Assembly: GCF_001767295.1 (NCBI RefSeq)
Contig: NZ_CP014944.1
Span: forward strand, 2,418,001 to 2,482,000
Reading direction: 5' to 3'
DNA length: 64,000 bases
Source of the DNA: Colwellia sp. PAMC 20917
GTDB taxonomy: Bacteria; Pseudomonadota; Gammaproteobacteria; Enterobacterales; Alteromonadaceae
The notes beneath the pieces were generated by a model. It made no database searches. It had not been told where the DNA came from and worked only from the letters and a program-made list of their open reading frames with translations. Below are positions 13,883 through 27,258 of the stretch, piece after piece (position 1 is the stretch's first letter; the number at the start of each line of letters is the position of its first letter). The translations under genes were made by a program, and so were the position numbers.

Positions 13883-15772
13883 ATGTGGTACCAAGAATCT
13901 TATGACGTAATCGTAGTGGGTGGTGGTCATGCCGGAACTGAAGCATGTCTTGCAGCAGCACGTATGGGTTGTAAAACATTATTGTTAACGCATAACATCG
14001 ACACCTTAGGTCAAATGTCATGTAATCCAGCCATTGGCGGAATTGGCAAAGGACATCTTGTTAAAGAAATTGATGCCTTAGGCGGATTAATGGCAACGGC
14101 TACAGACCATGCTGCAATTCAATTTAGAACATTAAATGCCAGTAAAGGTCCTGCCGTTCGTGCTACACGAGCACAGGCGGATCGAATTTTATATCGCTCG
14201 TATGTTAGAAGTCATTTAGAAAATCAAGAAAATCTTACTATTTTTCAACAACCTTGTGACGATCTTATTCTAGAAAACAATAGAATTGTCGGTGTATCTA
14301 CACAAATGGGATTGAAATTTAAAGCGAAGTCCGTTGTTTTAACCGTTGGCACATTTTTAGCAGGACAAATTCATATCGGTTTGAATAATTACCAAGGTGG
14401 TCGAGCAGGAGATCCTGCAAGTGTAAATTTAGCAAAAAATCTACGTGATATGCCATTTCGAATGGATCGTTTAAAAACAGGTACCCCACCTCGTTTAGAT
14501 GCACGCAGCTTAGATTTTTCTAAAATGGAGCAACAACCAGGCGATGATCCTCGACCGGTATTTTCATTTATGGGATCAAGAGATGATCATCCAGCTCAAG
14601 TACCTTGTTACATTACCCATACCAACAGTAATACCCATGATATTATTAGAAATGGTCTCGATAGATCGCCAATGTACACTGGCGTTATTGAAGGCGTTGG
14701 ACCAAGATATTGTCCTTCAATAGAAGATAAAATAACTCGCTTTGCAGATAAAGATTCGCATCAAATATTTGTTGAACCTGAAGGGTTAACAACCCATGAA
14801 ATATATCCTAACGGTATATCAACAAGTTTGCCTTTCGATGTTCAAATGGCATTAGTACGTTCAATCAAAGGTTTTGAAGACGCTCATATCACTCGACCGG
14901 GCTACGCTATTGAATATGATTACTTTGATCCTCGCGATTTGAAACAAACCCTTGAAAGTAAATTTGTTGAAAATTTATATTTTGCTGGACAAATTAACGG
15001 TACGACTGGTTATGAAGAAGCTGGAGCTCAAGGGCTATTAGCGGCGACGAATGCTGCAGCTCGAGTACAAGGAAAAGAAGAACTTATTTTAGGCCGCGAT
15101 GAAGCTTACATGGGCGTATTGGTTGACGACTTAGCGACGCTAGGCACTAAAGAACCTTACCGTATGTTTACTTCACGTGCTGAATACCGATTATTGTTAC
15201 GCGAAGATAACGCTGATATTAGATTGACAGAAAAAGGTTATAAACTGGGCTTAGTTGATGAAGCTCGCTGGAAAGCCTTTAACGAAAAAATAGAGATGGT
15301 TGAACTAGAGCGTCAACGATTAAAAACAACCTGGATCCAAAAAGATCACTCTGGCGTAGATCAAATCAATGAGCTACTTAAAGCCGATATCAGTCGAGAA
15401 AATAGTTTAGAAGATCTGATCAGACGCCCTGAAGTTCGTTATGATGATTTAATGAAAATAGAAGGTTTAGGACCGGCAATTACTAATAAACAAGCTGCAG
15501 AGCAAGTTGAAATCCAAATTAAATATGCAGGTTATATTGATAGACAACTTGATGAAATATCAAAAAAGAAACGACACGAAAATACGCTGATCCCACTAGA
15601 TTTTGATTTTACCCAAATATCGGGTTTATCAAATGAAGTTGTGGCAAAATTAAGTGATTCACGACCTGAAACAATTGGCAAAGCATCACGTATATCCGGT
15701 ATTACACCAGCAGCGATATCGTTATTATTGGTTTATCTTAAAAAGCATGGTTTGTTACGTAAGATTGCCTAA
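13883..15772 (+). CDS. mnmG: tRNA uridine 5-carboxymethylaminomethyl modification enzyme MnmG (GidA)
   Basis: FAD-dependent partner of MnmE in wobble-uridine modification. The Rossmann FAD motif [19 protein letters not shown] lies at residues 12-30, followed by [20 protein letters not shown] and the catalytic-cysteine region [11 protein letters not shown]. The C-terminal helical MnmE-binding domain contains RPEVRYDDL and [11 protein letters not shown]. The frame is open from 13826, but the conserved N-terminus begins at [15 protein letters not shown], so the start is placed at 13883 (629 aa, same as E. coli). AAGG lies 10 bases upstream. It is the first gene after oriC and reads away from it. 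Confidence 0.97.
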   Translation: MWYQESYDVIVVGGGHAGTEACLAAARMGCKTLLLTHNIDTLGQMSCNPAIGGIGKGHLVKEIDALGGLMATATDHAAIQFRTLNASKGPAVRATRAQADRILYRSYVRSHLENQENLTIFQQPCDDLILENNRIVGVSTQMGLKFKAKSVVLTVGTFLAGQIHIGLNNYQGGRAGDPASVNLAKNLRDMPFRMDRLKTGTPPRLDARSLDFSKMEQQPGDDPRPVFSFMGSRDDHPAQVPCYITHTNSNTHDIIRNGLDRSPMYTGVIEGVGPRYCPSIEDKITRFADKDSHQIFVEPEGLTTHEIYPNGISTSLPFDVQMALVRSIKGFEDAHITRPGYAIEYDYFDPRDLKQTLESKFVENLYFAGQINGTTGYEEAGAQGLLAATNAAARVQGKEELILGRDEAYMGVLVDDLATLGTKEPYRMFTSRAEYRLLLREDNADIRLTEKGYKLGLVDEARWKAFNEKIEMVELERQRLKTTWIQKDHSGVDQINELLKADISRENSLEDLIRRPEVRYDDLMKIEGLGPAITNKQAAEQVEIQIKYAGYIDRQLDEISKKKRHENTLIPLDFDFTQISGLSNEVVAKLSDSRPETIGKASRISGITPAAISLLLVYLKKHGLLRKIA

Positions 15773-15799
15773 TTAAAATTATTAAAACGCGAAAAAAAA

Positions 15800-16432
15800 A
15801 TGACACTTAAAACTGAACTAACATTACTCATTGATAAAAGCGAATTAACACTCGATGAAGCACAAATAGATTTATTAATTCAATATGTTGAATTGTTAGA
15901 TAAATGGAATAAGGCTTATAACCTAACATCTGTCCGTAATACCAGTGATATGCTGGTTAAACATATAATGGATAGCCTAATGGTAGGCAAAGAGTTAAAA
16001 GGTCAATCATTTATTGATGTAGGTACAGGACCAGGTTTACCAGGTATACCGCTAGCTATTTTATTCCCTGAAAGAAATTTTGTTTTATTGGACAGTTTAG
16101 GTAAAAGAATCACTTTCTTACGACAAGTGGTTTTTCAACTAAAGCTCAAGAATGTCACACCAGTTTTATCCAGGGTTGAAAAATATCAACCTGATGAACT
16201 CTTTGATGGTGTGTTAAGTCGAGCATTTGCATCACTTGAAGATATGGTCAATTGGTGTCAACATCTGATTGCGGATGAAACGGGGCGATTTTATGCACTA
16301 AAAGGTCAATTTCCCCGCGAAGAAATAGAACAATTACCAGAACATATAAAGTTTGTAGACAGTAGCGAAATAATCGTGCCTAATTTACAAGGCGAACGCC
16401 ATGTTATTAAACTAAAAAAAATAATAATATAA
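15800..16432 (+). CDS. rsmG: 16S rRNA (guanine527-N7)-methyltransferase RsmG
   Basis: SAM-dependent methyltransferase that methylates G527 of 16S rRNA; loss gives low-level streptomycin resistance in other bacteria. The protein is 210 aa (E. coli 207). The N-terminal segment [18 protein letters not shown] and the SAM-binding loop [15 protein letters not shown] are clear, followed by [15 protein letters not shown]. It lies between mnmG and parA as in many gammaproteobacteria. Confidence 0.96.
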   Translation: MTLKTELTLLIDKSELTLDEAQIDLLIQYVELLDKWNKAYNLTSVRNTSDMLVKHIMDSLMVGKELKGQSFIDVGTGPGLPGIPLAILFPERNFVLLDSLGKRITFLRQVVFQLKLKNVTPVLSRVEKYQPDELFDGVLSRAFASLEDMVNWCQHLIADETGRFYALKGQFPREEIEQLPEHIKFVDSSEIIVPNLQGERHVIKLKKIII

Positions 16433-16453
16433 TAAAATACTTTCGAGGTCATT

Positions 16454-17251
16454 GTGGGAAAAATCATTGCGGTTGCTAACCAAAAAGGTGGGGTTGGTAA
16501 AACAACAACATCTGTTAATTTAGCTGCCTCACTAGCAGCAACCAAACGAAAAATATTATTAATTGATTTAGACCCTCAAGGCAATGCCACTATGGGCAGT
16601 GGAATCGATAAGTATGAAGTGCACGCAACATGCTATGAATTACTTGTCGAACAAAAGTCTTTCGAAGAAGTGGTATGTCGAGAAACGTCAGGTTTATATG
16701 ATTTAATTGCCGCCAACACTGATGTTACTGCCGCTGAAATCAAGTTAATGCAGGTGTATTCTCGAGAACATCGCCTAAAGAATGCCTTAGCCCCTATTCG
16801 CGATCAATATGATTATATTATAATTGACTGCCCTCCTTCATTGAATATGCTGACAGTGAACGCCATGACTGCTGCTGATTCTGTTTTGGTGCCCATGCAA
16901 TGTGAATACTATGCATTAGAAGGCTTAACAGCGCTTATGGACACAGTTTCGCAATTAACATCGGTAGTGAATGCTGACTTACACATAGAAGGCATTTTGC
17001 GAACGATGTACGACCCCCGTAACCGATTAGCTAATGATGTCTCAGAACAATTGAAACGTCATTTTGGTGATAAAGTTTACCGAACCGTTATTCCACGTAA
17101 TGTCCGTTTAGCTGAAGCACCTAGTTTTGGCTCACCAGTAATGTATTACGATAAGTCATCAACTGGTGCAAAAGCGTATTTAGCACTTGCCGGTGAAATA
17201 TTACGTAAAGCAGAACAAAAAAAACAAAAACCTGAAAAAACAATTGATTAA
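16454..17251 (+). CDS. parA: Chromosome partitioning ATPase ParA (GTG start)
   Basis: Walker-type ATPase that, with ParB bound at parS, positions origins after replication. The deviant Walker A is KGGVGKTT (residues 11-18, with the signature first lysine), LLIDLDPQGNATMGSG follows, and Walker B is IIIDCPPSLNMLT. The length is 265 aa, the usual size of chromosomal ParA without a DNA-binding N-terminal extension. It starts with GTG at 16454, with GAGG 5 bases upstream. It is 27 bp from parB; the parS targets lie at 5058 and 5691 in recF. Confidence 0.96.
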   Translation: MGKIIAVANQKGGVGKTTTSVNLAASLAATKRKILLIDLDPQGNATMGSGIDKYEVHATCYELLVEQKSFEEVVCRETSGLYDLIAANTDVTAAEIKLMQVYSREHRLKNALAPIRDQYDYIIIDCPPSLNMLTVNAMTAADSVLVPMQCEYYALEGLTALMDTVSQLTSVVNADLHIEGILRTMYDPRNRLANDVSEQLKRHFGDKVYRTVIPRNVRLAEAPSFGSPVMYYDKSSTGAKAYLALAGEILRKAEQKKQKPEKTID

Positions 17252-17278
17252 CTATTTAGATAAACCCGAAGGAAAATT

Positions 17279-18163
17279 ATGAGTCCAGCAAAACGTAGAG
17301 GCCTAGGTCGTGGCCTTGATGCATTATTAACATCAAATAAAGAAACTGATGATGCGACTCAACGTAATTTATCTTCTAATCAAGACAGTGAATTACAATA
17401 TTTACCCATAGAGCAATTACAACAGGGTAAATACCAACCTCGCAAAGATATGTCGGCTGAGGCTTTAGAAGATTTATCAAATTCTATTCTTTCTCAAGGA
17501 ATTATACAGCCAATTGTTGTTCGAAATATTAGTGAAAACAATTATGAAATAATTGCTGGCGAGCGTCGATGGCGAGCCGCGCAATTAGCTAAAATGGATA
17601 AGGTTCCTTGTTTAATTAAAAATGTACCCGATGAAGCTGCAATCGCTATTGCCTTAATTGAAAACATTCAGCGTGAAGATCTTAATGCCATGGAAGAAGC
17701 TATTGCATTAGAGCGTTTATTAACAGAATTTGAGTTAACGCACCAAGAAGTAGCCAATGCGGTGGGTAAATCTCGAACGACTGTTTCTAATCTACTGCGT
17801 TTAAATAATCTCAATGAAGACGTTAAGACATTGCTAGAACACGGTGATATCGAAATGGGACATGCACGTGCGTTACTAGCATTAGAAAAAGATATTCAAA
17901 GTAATGCGGCTAGAACTGTTGTTGCTAAAGACTTAACCGTGCGTGAAACAGAAGCGTTAATTAAAAAGATTCAAGCACCAGAAAAGATAATTGAAGAAAA
18001 AGAAAAAGACCCAGATACTAAAAGTTTAGAGCAAAATTTATCAGAAAGGTTTGGTTCGCAGGTGACAATTGCTCATAACAAAAAAGGTAAAGGAAAGTTG
18101 GTTATCTCCTACAGCGACCTATCTGAGCTTGATAGTATTATTTCTCGCTTCAACTCTTATTAA
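17279..18163 (+). CDS. parB: Chromosome partitioning protein ParB
   Basis: Centromere-binding CTPase that loads and spreads at parS. The N-terminus KRRGLGRGLDALL is the ParA-interacting signature. The ParB/Srx core holds LQQGKYQPRKDM and the CTP-binding arginine motif GERRWRAAQLA. A helix-turn-helix follows (HQEVANAVGKSRTTVSNLLRL), and the C-terminal dimerisation domain ends with SYSDLSELDSIISRFNSY. The 294 aa match family length. GAAGG lies upstream of the ATG. Matching parS palindromes in the same window support a working system. Confidence 0.96.
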   Translation: MSPAKRRGLGRGLDALLTSNKETDDATQRNLSSNQDSELQYLPIEQLQQGKYQPRKDMSAEALEDLSNSILSQGIIQPIVVRNISENNYEIIAGERRWRAAQLAKMDKVPCLIKNVPDEAAIAIALIENIQREDLNAMEEAIALERLLTEFELTHQEVANAVGKSRTTVSNLLRLNNLNEDVKTLLEHGDIEMGHARALLALEKDIQSNAARTVVAKDLTVRETEALIKKIQAPEKIIEEKEKDPDTKSLEQNLSERFGSQVTIAHNKKGKGKLVISYSDLSELDSIISRFNSY

Positions 18164-18370
18164 TCTACGGACATATTATATTTAAGGTAGTTAAGCGGTA
18201 ATAATGCAAAATATTCTTTATGACCCATTAACCACTATAAAAAATAAGTTTTATTTAACTATTTTATCATTCGTTATGTCATTCAAAGGTAACGTTTTCA
18301 TTTTAGATTAAAGCTTTCTAAATTTAGTGTTAAATTTTGTACATATTGGGGCAATGAGCGCCCTATTTTG

Positions 18371-18398
18371 TTGCATTAGTGCTGTAATTAAGTATACT
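18371..18398 (+). promoter_or_regulatory. ATP synthase operon promoter
   Basis: -35 TTGCAT (18371-18376), a 16-base spacer, and -10 TATACT (18393-18398). This would start the transcript near 18405, directly in front of the hairpin at 18411-18436. Confidence 0.65.
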
Positions 18399-18410
18399 TG
18401 CGACGACTTT

Positions 18411-18436
18411 TTTAAAGTTAAAGTTTTAACTTTAAA
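18411..18436 (+). promoter_or_regulatory. Perfect 12-bp inverted repeat at the predicted 5' end of the atp transcript
   Basis: TTTAAAGTTAAA, a 2-base spacer, then TTTAACTTTAAA. If the promoter at 18371-18398 is right, this is a hairpin within a few bases of the mRNA 5' end. It shares the ACTTTAA word with the repeat before atpE. It could be a stability element or an operator; the sequence alone does not decide. Confidence 0.55.
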
Positions 18437-18474
18437 AAATACTATGACTACGAAGCATTACGTTGGAGACCGCA

Positions 18475-18870
18475 GTGGCGAAAGGTTATCAAAATTTATT
18501 AACTACGCCTGGTCGAAAATTAGCGTCGAGACAAATCGGTATAATGACAATGTTGGTCGTTATATGCGCTGTAATAACATATTTCAATTGGGGACTATTA
18601 TACGCTTACTCTTTACTAGTAGGTGGAGTAGTGGTGATAGTTCCTAATATTATTTTCGCTTATAAAGCATTTAAGTATGCAGGTGCAAGTGCCTCAAGAA
18701 AGGTTATGGAATCTTTCTATAGTGGCGTAAAATTAAAAATGCTATATACCGCGTTATTATTCGCGCTAGTATTTAAATTTTTAGTGATTTCACCCTTAAT
18801 ATTTTTAAGCACATATTGTGTGGTGGTGTTTTTAACATTACTACTGCCAGTTTTTTTAACGGAACGTTAA
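18475..18870 (+). CDS. atpI: ATP synthase accessory protein AtpI (GTG start)
   Basis: Small inner-membrane protein, first gene of the atp operon, thought to help assemble or stabilise the c-ring. Four hydrophobic stretches are visible (IGIMTMLVVICAVITYF, LLYAYSLLVGGVVVIVP, MLYTALLFALVFKFLVI, FLSTYCVVVFLTLLLPVF). The start is placed at GTG 18475, since GGAG at 18465-18468 lies 6 bases upstream. An in-frame TTG at 18463 would overlap that ribosome binding site. The product is 131 aa, near the E. coli size (126). Confidence 0.93.
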   Translation: MAKGYQNLLTTPGRKLASRQIGIMTMLVVICAVITYFNWGLLYAYSLLVGGVVVIVPNIIFAYKAFKYAGASASRKVMESFYSGVKLKMLYTALLFALVFKFLVISPLIFLSTYCVVVFLTLLLPVFLTER

Positions 18871-18884
18871 TTAACTGGCGATAA

Positions 18885-20090
<1,206 letters not shown>

Positions 20091-20130
20091 TTTCATTATT
20101 TGAACAGCTTACTATTAAGGAGGAGCGGTT

Positions 20131-20601
20131 GTGAATTTAAACGCCACTCTAATTGGTGAATTAATAGCATTCGTTGTTTTTGTTTGGTTCTGCATGAAAT
20201 ATGTATGGCCACCATTGAACGATGCTATTGAAGCTCGCCAGAAAAAGATCGCTGATGGACTTGCTGCTTCAGACCGTGCTGCAAATGATCTTGAGCTTGC
20301 TCAAGAAAAAGCTACTGCTCAACTTAGAGAAGCTAAGTCACAAGCTGCCGAAATTATTGAAGCAGCGAAAAAACGTGAAACGCAAATAGTTGAAGAAGCT
20401 GCAGTAAAAGCTCAAGCTGAGAAAGAAAAAATCTTAGCTACAGGTCACACAGAAATCGAAACTGAACGTAACCGTGTTAAAGAAGAATTGCGCAAACAAT
20501 TTGCTATTCTTGCTGTAGCCGGTGCCGAGAAGATTCTTGAACGTTCTATTGATGCCGCCACACATAGTGACATCTTAGATAAATTCGTCGCTGAACTTTA
20601 A
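20131..20601 (+). CDS. atpF: F1Fo ATP synthase subunit b (GTG start)
   Basis: Peripheral stalk subunit: a single N-terminal membrane helix ([20 protein letters not shown]) followed by a long charged coiled coil that reaches F1. It has 156 aa, exactly the E. coli length, and ends [21 protein letters not shown]... . It starts at GTG 20131 with a near-perfect AAGGAGGAG upstream, so it is probably well translated despite the GTG. Confidence 0.97.
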   Translation: MNLNATLIGELIAFVVFVWFCMKYVWPPLNDAIEARQKKIADGLAASDRAANDLELAQEKATAQLREAKSQAAEIIEAAKKRETQIVEEAAVKAQAEKEKILATGHTEIETERNRVKEELRKQFAILAVAGAEKILERSIDAATHSDILDKFVAEL

Positions 20602-20615
20602 GAGGGAATAGAGCT

Positions 20616-21149
20616 ATGTCTGAATTGACAACTGTCGCTCGTCCTTACGCTAAAGCAGCGTTCGATTTTGCTGTTGAAGCAAAGGCTATTGATAGCTGGT
20701 TATCACAGCTAACCTTTGCTGCTGAAGTTGCCAAAGATGAAACCATTAAAGGGGTTCTTTCTGGTGGTGCTTCAGTCGAGCAGGCACAAGCACTTTTTTT
20801 AAGTGTTTGTGGCGAGCAAATAGACAGTCAAGGCCAAAATTTCTTGAAAATAATGGCAGAAAACGAACGCTTGTTGGTGCTACCACATGTTTTGACGCAA
20901 TTTTTAGCACTTAAAGCTGAATTTGAGCAAGAAGTTACTGTGGATGTAACCTCAGCTGTAGAAATTACAGCAGAGCAAAAAACAACACTTAGCGCCGCGC
21001 TTGTAAAGCGTCTGGCTCGAAAAGTAAAGCTTAATTGTATTGTCGATGCGACTATTATTTCAGGTTTAATTATTAAAGCTGATGACATGGTAATTGATGG
21101 CTCTATACAAGGTAAATTGAGCCGTTTAGCAACAATTTTACAATCCTAG
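20616..21149 (+). CDS. atpH: F1Fo ATP synthase subunit delta
   Basis: Connects the peripheral stalk to the top of F1. The 177-aa protein (same as E. coli) has the N-terminal signature [17 protein letters not shown] and the C-terminal [26 protein letters not shown]. It begins 14 bases after atpF with AGAGGGAA upstream. Confidence 0.97.
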   Translation: MSELTTVARPYAKAAFDFAVEAKAIDSWLSQLTFAAEVAKDETIKGVLSGGASVEQAQALFLSVCGEQIDSQGQNFLKIMAENERLLVLPHVLTQFLALKAEFEQEVTVDVTSAVEITAEQKTTLSAALVKRLARKVKLNCIVDATIISGLIIKADDMVIDGSIQGKLSRLATILQS

Positions 21150-21165
21150 AATAAGGGAAAAGAGC

Positions 21166-22707
21166 ATGCAACTGAATTCCACTGAAATCGCCGAACTGAT
21201 CAAAAATCGTATTGAACAGTTTGACGTTGTCAGCGAAGCTCGCAACGAAGGTACTATCGTTTCTGTAACTGACGGTATTATTCGTATACATGGCCTTGCT
21301 GATGTAATGCAAGGTGAAATGATCGAACTTCCTGGTAGCCGTTTTGCTATCGCGTTAAACCTTGACCGTGATTCGGTCGGTGCGGTAGTTATGGGTCCAT
21401 ACGCTGACTTAGCTGAAGGCGTAAAAGTTAAAAGTACTGGTCGTATTTTAGAAGTACCAGTAGGTCGTGGTTTATTAGGTCGAGTGGTTAACACTTTGGG
21501 TGAGCCTATTGACGGTAAAGGACCTATTGAAAATGATGGTTTTTCTCCTGTTGAAGTTTTAGCACCAGGTGTTATCGAACGTAAATCTGTTGATCAACCT
21601 GTACAAACAGGTATTAAATCAATTGATTCAATGATTCCAATTGGCCGTGGCCAACGTGAACTTATCATTGGTGACCGTCAAATTGGTAAGTCTGCCATCG
21701 CTTTAGATGCCATTATTAACCAAAAAGATACTGGTATTAAGTGTGTATACGTAGCAATAGGCCAAAAGGCTTCTACAGTTGCTAACTTAGTACGTTCTTT
21801 AGAAGAGCACGGCGCGTTAGATAATACTATCGTTGTTGTTGCTGGTGCTTCTGAAGCTGCCGCACTACAGTACTTGTCAGCATATTCTGGCTGTACTATG
21901 GGTGAATACTTCCGAGATCGTGGTGAAGATGCATTAATCGTATATGATGATTTGTCGAAACAAGCTGTTGCTTACCGTCAAATTTCATTACTTTTACGTC
22001 GTCCACCAGGTCGTGAAGCTTACCCAGGTGACGTTTTCTATCTTCATAGTCGTTTACTTGAACGTGCTGCTCGTGTAAACGAAGCATACGTAGAAAAGTT
22101 CACCAATGGTGCAGTTAAAGGTAAAACGGGTTCATTAACGGCTTTACCTATCATTGAAACGCAAGCGGGTGATGTATCTGCTTTCGTACCAACTAACGTA
22201 ATATCAATTACTGATGGTCAGATTTTCTTAGAGTCTAACCTATTTAACTCAGGTATTCGTCCTGCTGTTAACGCTGGTATTTCTGTTTCTCGTGTTGGTG
22301 GTGCTGCGCAAACTAAGATCATCAAGAAGTTAGGTGGTGGTATACGTTTAGCCTTAGCACAATATGCTGAATTGGCTGCATTTGCTCAGTTTGCTTCAGA
22401 TTTAGATGACGCGACTCGTGCTCAATTAGAGCATGGACAACGTGTTACTGAACTGATGAAGCAAAAGCAATACAGTCCATTGTCAATTGCTGAAACAGCC
22501 GTATCGTTATTTGCTGCAGAAAAAGGTTACTTGAACGATGTTGAAATCGCTAAAGTGGTTGATTTTGAAGATGCATTACGCACTTACGTAAACAATGATC
22601 ACGCTGAGTTGATGGCTACTATCAATGAAAAAGGCGACTATAACAAAGATATCGAGTCTGGTTTAGCGAAAGCGATTGAAGCTTTTAAAGCTACTCAAAC
22701 TTGGTAA
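21166..22707 (+). CDS. atpA: F1Fo ATP synthase subunit alpha
   Basis: Non-catalytic nucleotide-binding subunit of the F1 hexamer. It contains an N-terminal beta-barrel domain and the P-loop [15 protein letters not shown] (near residue 169). The conserved [24 protein letters not shown] and the signature [17 protein letters not shown] follow. At 513 aa it is identical in length to E. coli. AAGGGAAAAG lies upstream of the ATG. Confidence 0.98.
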   Translation: MQLNSTEIAELIKNRIEQFDVVSEARNEGTIVSVTDGIIRIHGLADVMQGEMIELPGSRFAIALNLDRDSVGAVVMGPYADLAEGVKVKSTGRILEVPVGRGLLGRVVNTLGEPIDGKGPIENDGFSPVEVLAPGVIERKSVDQPVQTGIKSIDSMIPIGRGQRELIIGDRQIGKSAIALDAIINQKDTGIKCVYVAIGQKASTVANLVRSLEEHGALDNTIVVVAGASEAAALQYLSAYSGCTMGEYFRDRGEDALIVYDDLSKQAVAYRQISLLLRRPPGREAYPGDVFYLHSRLLERAARVNEAYVEKFTNGAVKGKTGSLTALPIIETQAGDVSAFVPTNVISITDGQIFLESNLFNSGIRPAVNAGISVSRVGGAAQTKIIKKLGGGIRLALAQYAELAAFAQFASDLDDATRAQLEHGQRVTELMKQKQYSPLSIAETAVSLFAAEKGYLNDVEIAKVVDFEDALRTYVNNDHAELMATINEKGDYNKDIESGLAKAIEAFKATQTW

Positions 22708-22734
22708 TTTAGTTCACCTTTTTGGAGAATAGTC

Positions 22735-23595
22735 ATGGCTGGTGGTAAAGAGATTAAATCAAAGATCGGAAGTGTAAAAAATACACAGAAGATCACCAGC
22801 GCAATGGAAATGGTTGCAGCTAGTAAAATGCGCAAAGCGCAAGATAACATGGCTGCATCTCGTCCATACGCTGAGAATATGCGAGATGTGATCGGTCGCG
22901 TCGCACTTGGTAATTTAGAATTTCGTCATCCATATATGGTTGAACGTGAAGTCAAGCGTGTAGGTTATATCGTTGTCTCAACAGACCGTGGTTTGTGTGG
23001 TGGTTTAAATATTAATTTATTTAAAAAGGTACTTGTTGATGCGGGTACACACCAAACAGCGGGCGCCGATGTTGAATTTGCCATAGTGGGTTCTAAAGCT
23101 ACGTCATTTTTTAACAATATCGGTGCTAAAATAGTGTCGCAAAAGTCTGGATTAGGTGACAATCCTTCACTAACTGATTTAATTGGTAGTGTTAAGGTGA
23201 TGTTGAATGCCTATGATAGTGGTGAGATAGATAGATTGTTCATTGTATATAACAAGTTTGTTAATACCATGACGCAAAAACCAACAATCGATCAACTTTT
23301 ACCTTTGCCTAAGTCAGATGATGACGCATTTAAGCATAGCTGGGATTATTTATACGAACCTGATGCTCAAGTTTTACTTGAAAAACTGCTCGTTCGTTAT
23401 ACGGAATCGCAAGTATATCAAGGTGTGGTTGAAAATCTCGCCTGTGAACAAGCTGCTCGTATGGTTGCAATGAAAGCTGCAACAGATAATGCGGGTGACT
23501 TAATTGATGATTTACAATTGGTATATAACAAAGCGCGTCAAGCAAGTATTACTCAAGAATTGGGTGAAATCTGTGCTGGTGCAGCAGCGGTATAA
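22735..23595 (+). CDS. atpG: F1Fo ATP synthase subunit gamma
   Basis: Central rotor shaft. It begins with the coiled-coil N-terminal helix [32 protein letters not shown] and ends with the matching C-terminal helix containing [20 protein letters not shown] and [15 protein letters not shown]. The length is 286 aa (E. coli 287). TTTGGAGAA lies upstream of the ATG. Confidence 0.98.
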   Translation: MAGGKEIKSKIGSVKNTQKITSAMEMVAASKMRKAQDNMAASRPYAENMRDVIGRVALGNLEFRHPYMVEREVKRVGYIVVSTDRGLCGGLNINLFKKVLVDAGTHQTAGADVEFAIVGSKATSFFNNIGAKIVSQKSGLGDNPSLTDLIGSVKVMLNAYDSGEIDRLFIVYNKFVNTMTQKPTIDQLLPLPKSDDDAFKHSWDYLYEPDAQVLLEKLLVRYTESQVYQGVVENLACEQAARMVAMKAATDNAGDLIDDLQLVYNKARQASITQELGEICAGAAAV

Positions 23596-23629
23596 ACAAA
23601 AGTTCTTTGTTTATTTTATTAGTAAATAA

Positions 23630-25039
<1,410 letters not shown>

Positions 25040-25113
25040 TTTGCTTGGGCGTGTTAGGTTAACGTAAGTCATCGACTTATTGACTATCTAACCGCCTACT
25101 TTAGGAGGTCAAA

Positions 25114-25536
25114 ATGTCAGCAATGACGGTAAATCTAAATGTAGTAAGTGCAGAAGAGAATCTATTCTCTGGACGTATTGAATCATTACAGATCACAGGT
25201 TCAGAAGGTGAACTAGGTATTATGCCTGGTCACGCACCTTTATTGACCTCGCTAAAACCTGGTATGGCTCGTATTGTTAAATATGGTGGCTCAGTAGATG
25301 TTATATATCTTTCTGGCGGCATGTTAGAAGTTCAACCAAATAACGTAACCGTATTAGCTGATATAGCGATACGTGCAGATGATTTGGATGAAAAAGAAGT
25401 ATTAGAAGCTAAGCAACGTGCAGAAAAACACATGAACGCCCATGGCGGAGATGTTGGTTTTGCTGAAGTTGCGGCTGAATTAGCGCGAGTAACTGCGCAA
25501 TTACGCGTAATACAAGCGTCTAATAAGAAAGTCTAA
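25114..25536 (+). CDS. atpC: F1Fo ATP synthase subunit epsilon
   Basis: Rotor subunit that also inhibits ATP hydrolysis. The N-terminal beta sandwich is recognisable ([41 protein letters not shown]). A two-helix C-terminal domain follows. The 140 aa match E. coli (139). TTAGGAGG precedes the ATG. It is the last gene of the operon, followed by a terminator. Confidence 0.97.
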   Translation: MSAMTVNLNVVSAEENLFSGRIESLQITGSEGELGIMPGHAPLLTSLKPGMARIVKYGGSVDVIYLSGGMLEVQPNNVTVLADIAIRADDLDEKEVLEAKQRAEKHMNAHGGDVGFAEVAAELARVTAQLRVIQASNKKV

Positions 25537-25569
25537 CTTTACAGACAACACACTAAGTTTTAGTGACAG

Positions 25570-25608
25570 AAAAGCGATATTTACTTAAGGTATATATCGC
25601 TTTTTTTT
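25570..25608 (+). terminator. atp operon terminator
   Basis: The 10-bp perfect stem AAAGCGATAT/ATATCGCTTT is followed by a run of eight Ts, 34 bases after atpC. Confidence 0.9.
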
Positions 25609-25707
25609 GTCTTTAATATAGTGGCTAATTAAGTCTTACTACACGGCCACTCGGTTAAATTTACTGAACCTTGTTAAACGATTAATCTTGATGATGTAAA
25701 AATATAT

Positions 25708-25744
25708 CAGATACTTATAGCGCTACATGGCTATAGTTTATCTG
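25708..25744. promoter_or_regulatory. Imperfect inverted repeat upstream of glmU
   Basis: CAGATACTTATAGC and GCTATAGTTTATCTG form a 14-15 bp imperfect dyad centred near 25726. A possible -10 TACAAT lies at 25757-25762, so the dyad overlaps where the -35 and spacer of a glmU promoter would be. It could be an operator, perhaps for the DeoR-family regulator at 27369; this is inference. Confidence 0.4.
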
Positions 25745-25802
25745 TTAAAACAAGGTTACAATATTTGTTATTACCATCAAAAACATAAATAACGGATATA
25801 CT

Positions 25803-27176
25803 ATGTCTCTTTCAGTTGTCATTCTTGCCGCGGGTAAAGGTACTCGCATGCGTTCATCACTTCCTAAAGTACTTCACGCAATTGCTGACAAACCTATGGT
25901 TAGCCATGTCATTAATGCTGCACGCCAATTAAACGCCGATAATATCTATATTGTCTATGGCTTTGGTGGTGAAGTATTAAAAGCGACAATAGCGAATAGT
26001 AGTGCAAATGATGATTTAACCTTTATTGAACAAAAAGAACAACTAGGTACCGGACATGCCGTAGATATGGCATCACCTTTCATTAAAGATAATGAAAATG
26101 TTTTAGTGCTTTATGGTGATGTACCACTGACCAAAGTTAGTACATTAGAAAAATTATTAGCGGTTAAACCAGACCATGGTATGGGGTTACTAACGGTAAA
26201 TTTAGCTGATCCTACTGGCTACGGTCGTATTATGCGTAAAGATAATGCAGTGGTTGGCATCATAGAGCAAAAAGATGCTTCGGCCGAACAGTTATTAATT
26301 ACTGAAGCTAATACCGGCATTTTATTAGCAAATGGTGGAGATTTAAAGCGTTGGTTAGCAAATCTGTCAAGTGACAATGCCCAAGGTGAATATTATTTAA
26401 CTGATATTATTGCCGCATGTCATCATGAAGGTAAAACTATTGCTACTGCTCATCCCGATACCGAGATTGAAGTTGAAGGTGCCAATAATCGAGTGCAACT
26501 TGCTTCATTAGAACGAGCTTTCCAACTACGTGAAGCCGAAGCGTTAATGATAGCGGGGGCAAGCCTACGTGATCCTAATCGTATCGATATTCGCGGTAAT
26601 GTAATCATTGGAGAAGAAGTGCATATCGACATTAATTGTATTTTTGAAGGTGATGTTTCTTTAGCGAATGGTGTGCAAATCGGTTCCAATTGTATTTTAA
26701 AGAATTGTACAATCGGCGAAAATAGCATAGTTAAAGCAAATAGTATTATCGAAGACGCCGTTGTTGGTAAAGACTGTTCTGTCGGCCCATTTGCTCGACT
26801 GCGCCCTGGCTCTGTAATGGATAAAGATTCTCATGTTGGTAATTTTGTTGAAATGAAAAAAACAACCTTAGGAGCTGGTAGTAAAGTGGGACACTTAACT
26901 TATTTGGGCGATACGATTATTGGTCAGAATGTAAATATTGGTGCTGGAACCATCACTTGTAACTATGATGGGGTTAATAAGTTTAAAACCACTATAGATG
27001 ACGGTGCTTTCGTCGGTTCAAATAGTTCGTTAGTGGCCCCGGTTACTATTGGTGCTAATGCTACCGTAGGTGCAGGCTCTGTTATTGCTAAAGATGTAGC
27101 AGCCAATGAACTTGCGGTTGCTAGAGGTAAACAAAGAAATATAGCCGGCTGGCAAAGACCAACCAAAAAAAGCTAG
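25803..27176 (+). CDS. glmU: Bifunctional N-acetylglucosamine-1-phosphate uridyltransferase / glucosamine-1-phosphate acetyltransferase
   Basis: Makes UDP-GlcNAc, the precursor of peptidoglycan and lipopolysaccharide, in the cytoplasm. The N-terminal uridyltransferase domain has the nucleotide-binding [18 protein letters not shown], plus EQLGTGHAV and LYGDVPL. The C-terminal left-handed beta-helix acetyltransferase has hexapeptide repeats and [17 protein letters not shown] with [13 protein letters not shown]. It has 457 aa (E. coli 456). It is next to glmS, as in E. coli, but with a regulator gene inserted between them. Confidence 0.98.
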   Translation: MSLSVVILAAGKGTRMRSSLPKVLHAIADKPMVSHVINAARQLNADNIYIVYGFGGEVLKATIANSSANDDLTFIEQKEQLGTGHAVDMASPFIKDNENVLVLYGDVPLTKVSTLEKLLAVKPDHGMGLLTVNLADPTGYGRIMRKDNAVVGIIEQKDASAEQLLITEANTGILLANGGDLKRWLANLSSDNAQGEYYLTDIIAACHHEGKTIATAHPDTEIEVEGANNRVQLASLERAFQLREAEALMIAGASLRDPNRIDIRGNVIIGEEVHIDINCIFEGDVSLANGVQIGSNCILKNCTIGENSIVKANSIIEDAVVGKDCSVGPFARLRPGSVMDKDSHVGNFVEMKKTTLGAGSKVGHLTYLGDTIIGQNVNIGAGTITCNYDGVNKFKTTIDDGAFVGSNSSLVAPVTIGANATVGAGSVIAKDVAANELAVARGKQRNIAGWQRPTKKS

Positions 27177-27196
27177 GTTAATTGATATTTAAAATG

Positions 27197-27224
27197 AAAG
27201 AGGCGCAATATGCGCCTCTTTTTT
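27197..27224 (+). terminator. glmU intrinsic terminator
   Basis: A perfect 11-bp stem AAAGAGGCGCA/TGCGCCTCTTT with a 3-base loop, followed by Ts; 20 bases after glmU. Confidence 0.92.
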
Positions 27225-27230
27225 ATGTTC

Positions 27231-27258
27231 ACTGATATGAATTAGGATTAATATCAGT
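27231..27258. promoter_or_regulatory. Inverted repeat upstream of the DeoR-family gene
   Basis: A perfect 8-bp dyad ACTGATAT ... ATATCAGT with a 12-base spacer. Nearer the gene, ACGAAAC occurs as a direct repeat at 27317-27323 and 27343-27349. Either could be an autoregulatory site; no direct proof. Confidence 0.35.

Larger units (their letters stand above)
18164..18474. other. parB-atpI intergenic region
   Basis: 311 bp without a convincing gene. It holds the atp promoter and the hairpin listed separately. An open frame at 18327-18647 crosses into atpI in another frame, has no recognisable features, and I treat it as spurious. Confidence 0.7.

Noticed and set aside
18327-18647. 106-codon frame before and inside atpI
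   Set aside because: It overlaps most of the first half of atpI in another frame, has no ribosome binding site or recognisable domain, and spans the likely atp promoter.
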